DNA from: DATKWS01 sp035529435
GTDB taxonomy: Bacteria; Krumholzibacteriota; Krumholzibacteriia; Krumholzibacteriales; Krumholzibacteriaceae
Length of the DNA: 18,719 nucleotides
Direction: 5' to 3'
Assembly (NCBI GenBank): GCA_035529435.1
Contig: DATKWS010000221.1
Location: 1-18,719 of the forward strand
Shown here: piece by piece, positions 15,883 to 18,719 of the stretch
Position numbering within the stretch: the first letter of the stretch is position 1
How the letters are laid out: the number at the start of each line of letters is the position of its first letter
Notes under the pieces: model-generated
What the model saw: the letters and a program-made list of their open reading frames with translations, nothing else
The model's database searches: none
What the model was told of the DNA's origin: nothing
Position numbers and translations under genes: made by a program

Positions 15883-16295
15883 ATCATTTCTTTCCTGTTT
15901 GCCGTGCGGACCAGGCGCAAGGTCGCCAGCGAGGTTCCGGCGAGTGTGCCGGCGACGTCCGCGAACCAGTCCATGATGCTGCAATTGCGGTAGGGTATAA
16001 AGTACTGCGTGAACTCGTCCAGCGCGCCGATCGCCAGCCCGGCGAACATCACGGCGCAGAATGCGAGTAGACGATTGAGTTTCGGCTGATAGACAAATCC
16101 CCAATGGAACAATGCCGCCAGCACCATGTACTCCAAGAAATGAATAACCTTGTCGAACCGGCTCGGTAAATCCGGTCCCGATCCTGAAAGACTGAGAATG
16201 TTGGGCAGCGCGAAAACCACGACCACCCACACGATCAGTGGAATCCAGCGCCTCCTCTCAATTTTCACGATTTCATTCCCTCCGATGCGAAACAT
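15879..16295 (-). CDS. VanZ-family membrane protein
   Basis: A 138-residue integral membrane protein with about four hydrophobic segments (roughly 17-33, 50-68, 76-92 and 112-126). VanZ-family markers are FDKVIHFLEY and the block DEFTQYFIPYRNCSIMDW (Asp93, Glu94, Gln97, Pro101, Arg103, Asp109). Homologues include the VanZ teicoplanin-resistance protein, but most members have no known role and this is unlikely to signal antibiotic resistance. The start may be ATG at 16293-16295 (GGAGG four bases upstream) or GTG at 16266-16268 (GGAGGG nine bases upstream). It is first in the VanZ-hisS-aspS unit behind the promoter at 16322-16351. Confidence 0.88.
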   Translation of the reverse strand: MFRIGGNEIVKIERRRWIPLIVWVVVVFALPNILSLSGSGPDLPSRFDKVIHFLEYMVLAALFHWGFVYQPKLNRLLAFCAVMFAGLAIGALDEFTQYFIPYRNCSIMDWFADVAGTLAGTSLATLRLVRTANRKEMI

Positions 16296-16321
16296 TCAGC
16301 CTCCACGTGACCGGATACATT

Positions 16322-16351
16322 ACTATAGTAGTTTTACCCGAACAAGTTCAA
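16322..16351 (-). promoter_or_regulatory. Promoter for VanZ-hisS-aspS
   Basis: On the minus strand TTGAAC (16346-16351) and TATAGT (16322-16327) are 18 bases apart, with transcription expected near 16315. The -10 lies inside the perfect ten-base palindrome TACTATAGTA (16321-16330), which could be part of an operator but may be chance. It occupies most of the 69-base gap upstream of the VanZ gene. Confidence 0.5.
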
Positions 16352-16364
16352 ATATTTCCTGCGA

Positions 16365-17303
16365 TTAACGGATGTACCGGTGCGGGTCCTCCGGTGAGAC
16401 CGGATGGTCGTTGATCCAGTCGGAGATCGATTCCAGAAGGGCTGCATCTTCCTGTCGCGGTGAGACAAAGCCGGAGATGCCGATCCCGGCGAGGTCCGCC
16501 TCGAGAAAGCGCGGCATCTTTTCGAGAATGAGGGGCAACCGTTCGCAGAATCCATGCCGTTTTCTCGGTTCAACCGTCGTTTCCACCGCGATGATCATTT
16601 CGGGCATCGGGTCGCCCTCGAGCAGAACCGTGAGGGCGCCGCCCGGGACAATTCCGAGCTGCTCGAGATAGTCCAGCCGCTCGAGGCCGATCCCTCCCGC
16701 TTCGTACGCCCCGAACAGCACCCCGAACACCACCGCCTCCTCGCTCATGTACGGGCCGACGAATTCGAAGCGCGTTGAGCCGCCGCCGTACCCCGCTCCC
16801 CCGAGGGCTTCATAGGGTGAGAGATATCCGGCGGCCGAGATCGGAGAGGTGAAGATCACCGCCCCGCCGTTCAAGGCTTCGAGATCCATCCCGCTCCGGG
16901 CTACGACGCCCCCGCGAGCGTAACGCACCCCCTGCCGGACGGTCGCTATCAGGGCGCACTCAAGCGACCCATCTGCGATATACGGCGCTCCCTGAATCGA
17001 GGTCATGAGGTAAAAATCGCACCCCGCGGGCGAAGCATCGGCATCGAGATACCGCCAGGTGATATCCCCCACACCCTTCTCGCGGGCGAAATCCGCGAGA
17101 GACCCGAGCGCGACCCACGAACGGGCGGAATCAAGGGCGCATACGCCGATCGCGATCGGGACATGCGCCATATCGTCCTCCTCGAGAAAGAGCGCGCCAA
17201 GGGCAAGCGCAACGATCAGCGCGAACACGATGACGGTGGCCGATCGCCCCACGGAGGAGGAGAGCACGCTGTAGTCTATCCGTATGAATTTACTCTTTTT
17301 CAT
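16365..17303 (-). CDS. Membrane-anchored PhnD-like solute-binding protein
   Basis: A 312-residue protein with one N-terminal membrane segment (about 23-40) and no cleavage motif, so probably anchored and facing the periplasm. The soluble part has the order and motifs of PhnD-like (phosphate/phosphonate type) periplasmic binding proteins: a first strand PIAIGVCALD, a Leu-rich helix, and GGAVIFTSPISAAGYLSPYEAL (147-168), equivalent to the family's S-x-SGYL-x-P block that contacts the ligand. Here the motif reads SPISAAGYLSP, with Ala-Ala where Ser-Gly is usual, so ligand preference may differ. No ABC permease or ATPase is adjacent. The start is ATG at 17301-17303, overlapping the YbbR gene by 14 bases; the longer frame to 17333 has no better ribosome site. 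A signalling or sensory role is possible. Confidence 0.7.
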   Translation of the reverse strand: MKKSKFIRIDYSVLSSSVGRSATVIVFALIVALALGALFLEEDDMAHVPIAIGVCALDSARSWVALGSLADFAREKGVGDITWRYLDADASPAGCDFYLMTSIQGAPYIADGSLECALIATVRQGVRYARGGVVARSGMDLEALNGGAVIFTSPISAAGYLSPYEALGGAGYGGGSTRFEFVGPYMSEEAVVFGVLFGAYEAGGIGLERLDYLEQLGIVPGGALTVLLEGDPMPEMIIAVETTVEPRKRHGFCERLPLILEKMPRFLEADLAGIGISGFVSPRQEDAALLESISDWINDHPVSPEDPHRYIR

Positions 17304-18264
17304 TTTTGTCGAACTCGTCGGGCATCGGCGCATGGATCTCGATCTCGAACGCGTCGATGTCGAGCCAGTATTTCTCTATGCCCGGGGGAACGATCACCTC
17401 GGGTTGTAACCGGTATGTGCCCGGCGTCTTCGTCGTGATATTGAGGATCACCGATATTTCATCCGAGACGATCGTCTTCACCACGTCCTCGGGACCCTCC
17501 ACCGTGAGAGATACCACGCGGGGAGTGTAACTCACGATCAGCCGTTCATCGTCACGCAGCAGGGTCGGCGGGATGTTCGCCAGGGTTCGGACCGCCCTCT
17601 TCTTCACCTCCATCTCGAGCAGCACCTTCTCCGGTGAAACGGTGACATTCGCTCCTCCCGTCTGAACCCCGACCTCGAGCGTTATCCGTCCGCTCTTGCC
17701 CCGGATGTCAACCTCCTCGGTCGTCAGAAGGGAGACGCCGCCGACGACACTCGCCGCTCCCCGCACCTGGACCTTGTCCGGAATGAAGACGGGATGTCCC
17801 GTGATGATGATATCTTGCGGTATCTCCCCCCTGTAGGCAATCTTGACAGGCACCGACTTACTGATGACCCGCTCGAAGTTGAGACTCAACGTTTTCGGAT
17901 TGTCGACGGTTACGTTGCGCGGATCGACCTCCTTGGGGAGATTGAGAATCGCAGCCGAAAGGGGTATATCGATACGGCCCCCCGTCGCCGCGGAGAGATC
18001 AACCGTGGCCTTCAACCTGCCGAGGAAGCGCAACCTGAGGAGATTGCTCCGTGCTCCCTGCACCGTCACCTCGACAAATCCAGGGACCGTGTGAATGATC
18101 GTGAGACTGTCCGGCATCGCGGCGAGCGTCAGGGGCACCCTGAAAGACTGTTTCTCCTCCTGCTGTGCGGTGACGTGAAGCCAGAAAAAGACGGCGAACA
18201 GAATCGCAATGACCTTGGCGCCGATATTCGATCCGATACCCCGGATAAATTGATTGAAATTCAC
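17290..18264 (-). CDS. YbbR-domain protein (CdaR-like)
   Basis: A 324-residue protein with one N-terminal membrane helix (about 15-33, IGAKVIAILFAVFFWLHVTA) followed by several beta-rich YbbR repeats outside the membrane. Each repeat has hydrophobic strands of the type VEVTVQGARSNL, VQVRGAASVV and VSLTVEGPEDVV. In characterised systems the YbbR protein CdaR regulates the diadenylate cyclase CdaA encoded just upstream. Here an amidase gene, 25 bases away, occupies that position, so the cyclase is not in the window. The start is GTG (18262-18264) behind AAGG. The domain family is clear; the CdaR role is inferred from family and from the PgpH gene in the same window. Confidence 0.85.
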   Translation of the reverse strand: MNFNQFIRGIGSNIGAKVIAILFAVFFWLHVTAQQEEKQSFRVPLTLAAMPDSLTIIHTVPGFVEVTVQGARSNLLRLRFLGRLKATVDLSAATGGRIDIPLSAAILNLPKEVDPRNVTVDNPKTLSLNFERVISKSVPVKIAYRGEIPQDIIITGHPVFIPDKVQVRGAASVVGGVSLLTTEEVDIRGKSGRITLEVGVQTGGANVTVSPEKVLLEMEVKKRAVRTLANIPPTLLRDDERLIVSYTPRVVSLTVEGPEDVVKTIVSDEISVILNITTKTPGTYRLQPEVIVPPGIEKYWLDIDAFEIEIHAPMPDEFDKNEKE

Positions 18265-18289
18265 CGTCCGCCTTTACCGTCGATGCACG

Positions 18290-18719
18290 TCAGATCCTGA
18301 TATACAGTTTCTGCCCCGGTACGATCGTGGAGCTCTTTCCCAGTCCGTTCAGTGCGCGAAGGCGCTCCATGGAAATTCCGTATTTCTGCGCGATACCCCA
18401 GAGCGTTTCCCCGTCGGACACGACATGGGTGACAGCGCCCCGGGCGGCGATCTCCGCCTGCCCCGGCGGATGCTCCGTGAGGAACGTGACGACCCCGTCG
18501 GCGATGCACCGGGCCATCTCCTCGAGGACCCGATCTTTCTTGAGGAGCTGGATATCCTTGTTGTTCGAGAGAAACAGACATTCGACGAGTACCGACGGCA
18601 TCGCGATCGAGCGGAGTACGACAAAGTTGGCCTGCTTGATGCCCCGGAACGGTATCAGCGCGCTCCTGCGCACCGACGAAGCGATCCTATCCGCGAGGAT
18701 CGAGCTCTTGCGCATCGCA
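18290..18719 (-). CDS. N-acetylmuramoyl-L-alanine amidase, C-terminal part with LysM (cut by the window edge)
   Basis: The 3' end of a cell-wall amidase gene that continues past the right edge; about 143 codons are visible and the stop is TGA at 18290-18292. The visible part is the end of an Amidase_3 (zinc-dependent) catalytic domain. QANFVVLRS, MPSVLVECLFLSN with the catalytic Glu, and a helix ending IADGVVTFL match AmiC/CwlC-type enzymes. Residues Leu-Phe replace the usual Gly-Phe before LSN. A LysM domain ends the protein (THVVSDGETLWGIAQKYGIS ... VPGQKLYI) and should tether it to peptidoglycan. The upstream zinc ligands and any signal peptide are off the window. Confidence 0.9.
   Translation of the reverse strand, partial: AMRKSSILADRIASSVRRSALIPFRGIKQANFVVLRSIAMPSVLVECLFLSNNKDIQLLKKDRVLEEMARCIADGVVTFLTEHPPGQAEIAARGAVTHVVSDGETLWGIAQKYGISMERLRALNGLGKSSTIVPGQKLYIRI

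Noticed and set aside
15883..16230. N-terminal extension of HisRS by 116 residues
   Set aside because: The open frame is the shadow of the VanZ gene; the family N-terminus MKFKKPRGTSD begins at 15882 with a good ribosome site.
15879..16295. VanZ as an antibiotic resistance gene
   Set aside because: VanZ-family proteins are widespread in bacteria without glycopeptide resistance, and no vanHAX genes are present.

Overview
The window carries 17 protein genes, all on the minus strand, packed with short gaps or 4-14 base overlaps. Base composition is GC-rich. Half of the 16 complete genes start with GTG or TTG. Two lipoprotein-type signal sequences, LysM proteins and the glyQ/glyS (alpha2beta2) glycyl-tRNA synthetase fit a diderm bacterium. 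Gene order mixes a Firmicutes-type operon (phoH-pgpH-ybeY ... recO-glyQ-glyS) with the proteobacterial ybeZ-ybeY-ybeX(corC) arrangement, so I infer an uncultivated or little-studied phylum, perhaps PVC/Omnitrophota-like. That placement is weak and cannot be settled from the sequence alone.

Layout, read in the direction of transcription (right to left). (1) 18719-16365: the 3' part of an N-acetylmuramoyl-L-alanine amidase with a C-terminal LysM, a YbbR/CdaR-like protein, and a membrane-anchored PhnD-like solute-binding protein. (2) 16351-12804: a promoter, then a VanZ-family membrane protein, hisS and aspS, translationally coupled by overlaps. (3) 12751-11666: a promoter and two lipoproteins, a small coiled-coil one and a larger one with two degenerate LysM-like modules. 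(4) 11659-349: a compact control region with two hairpins, then a nine-gene housekeeping cluster: phoH, pgpH (c-di-AMP phosphodiesterase type), ybeY, a CorC/HlyC-type CBS protein, a DUF502 membrane protein, mgtE, recO, glyQ, glyS. (5) 290-1: a strong extended -10 promoter firing leftward into a highly structured, apparently non-coding transcript that runs to or beyond the left edge.

Functionally the window joins RNA maturation and translation (YbeY, PhoH, HisRS, AspRS, GlyRS), ion and c-di-AMP homeostasis (PgpH, CdaR-like, MgtE, CorC-like), envelope maintenance (amidase, LysM lipoproteins, VanZ) and recombination repair (RecO). I see no transposon, prophage, CRISPR array or tRNA gene. The only stretch over 300 bases without a protein gene is 1-348. 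There, 292-348 holds nothing I recognise, and 1-290 holds the promoter and structured RNA, which is the least explained and most interesting part of the window.
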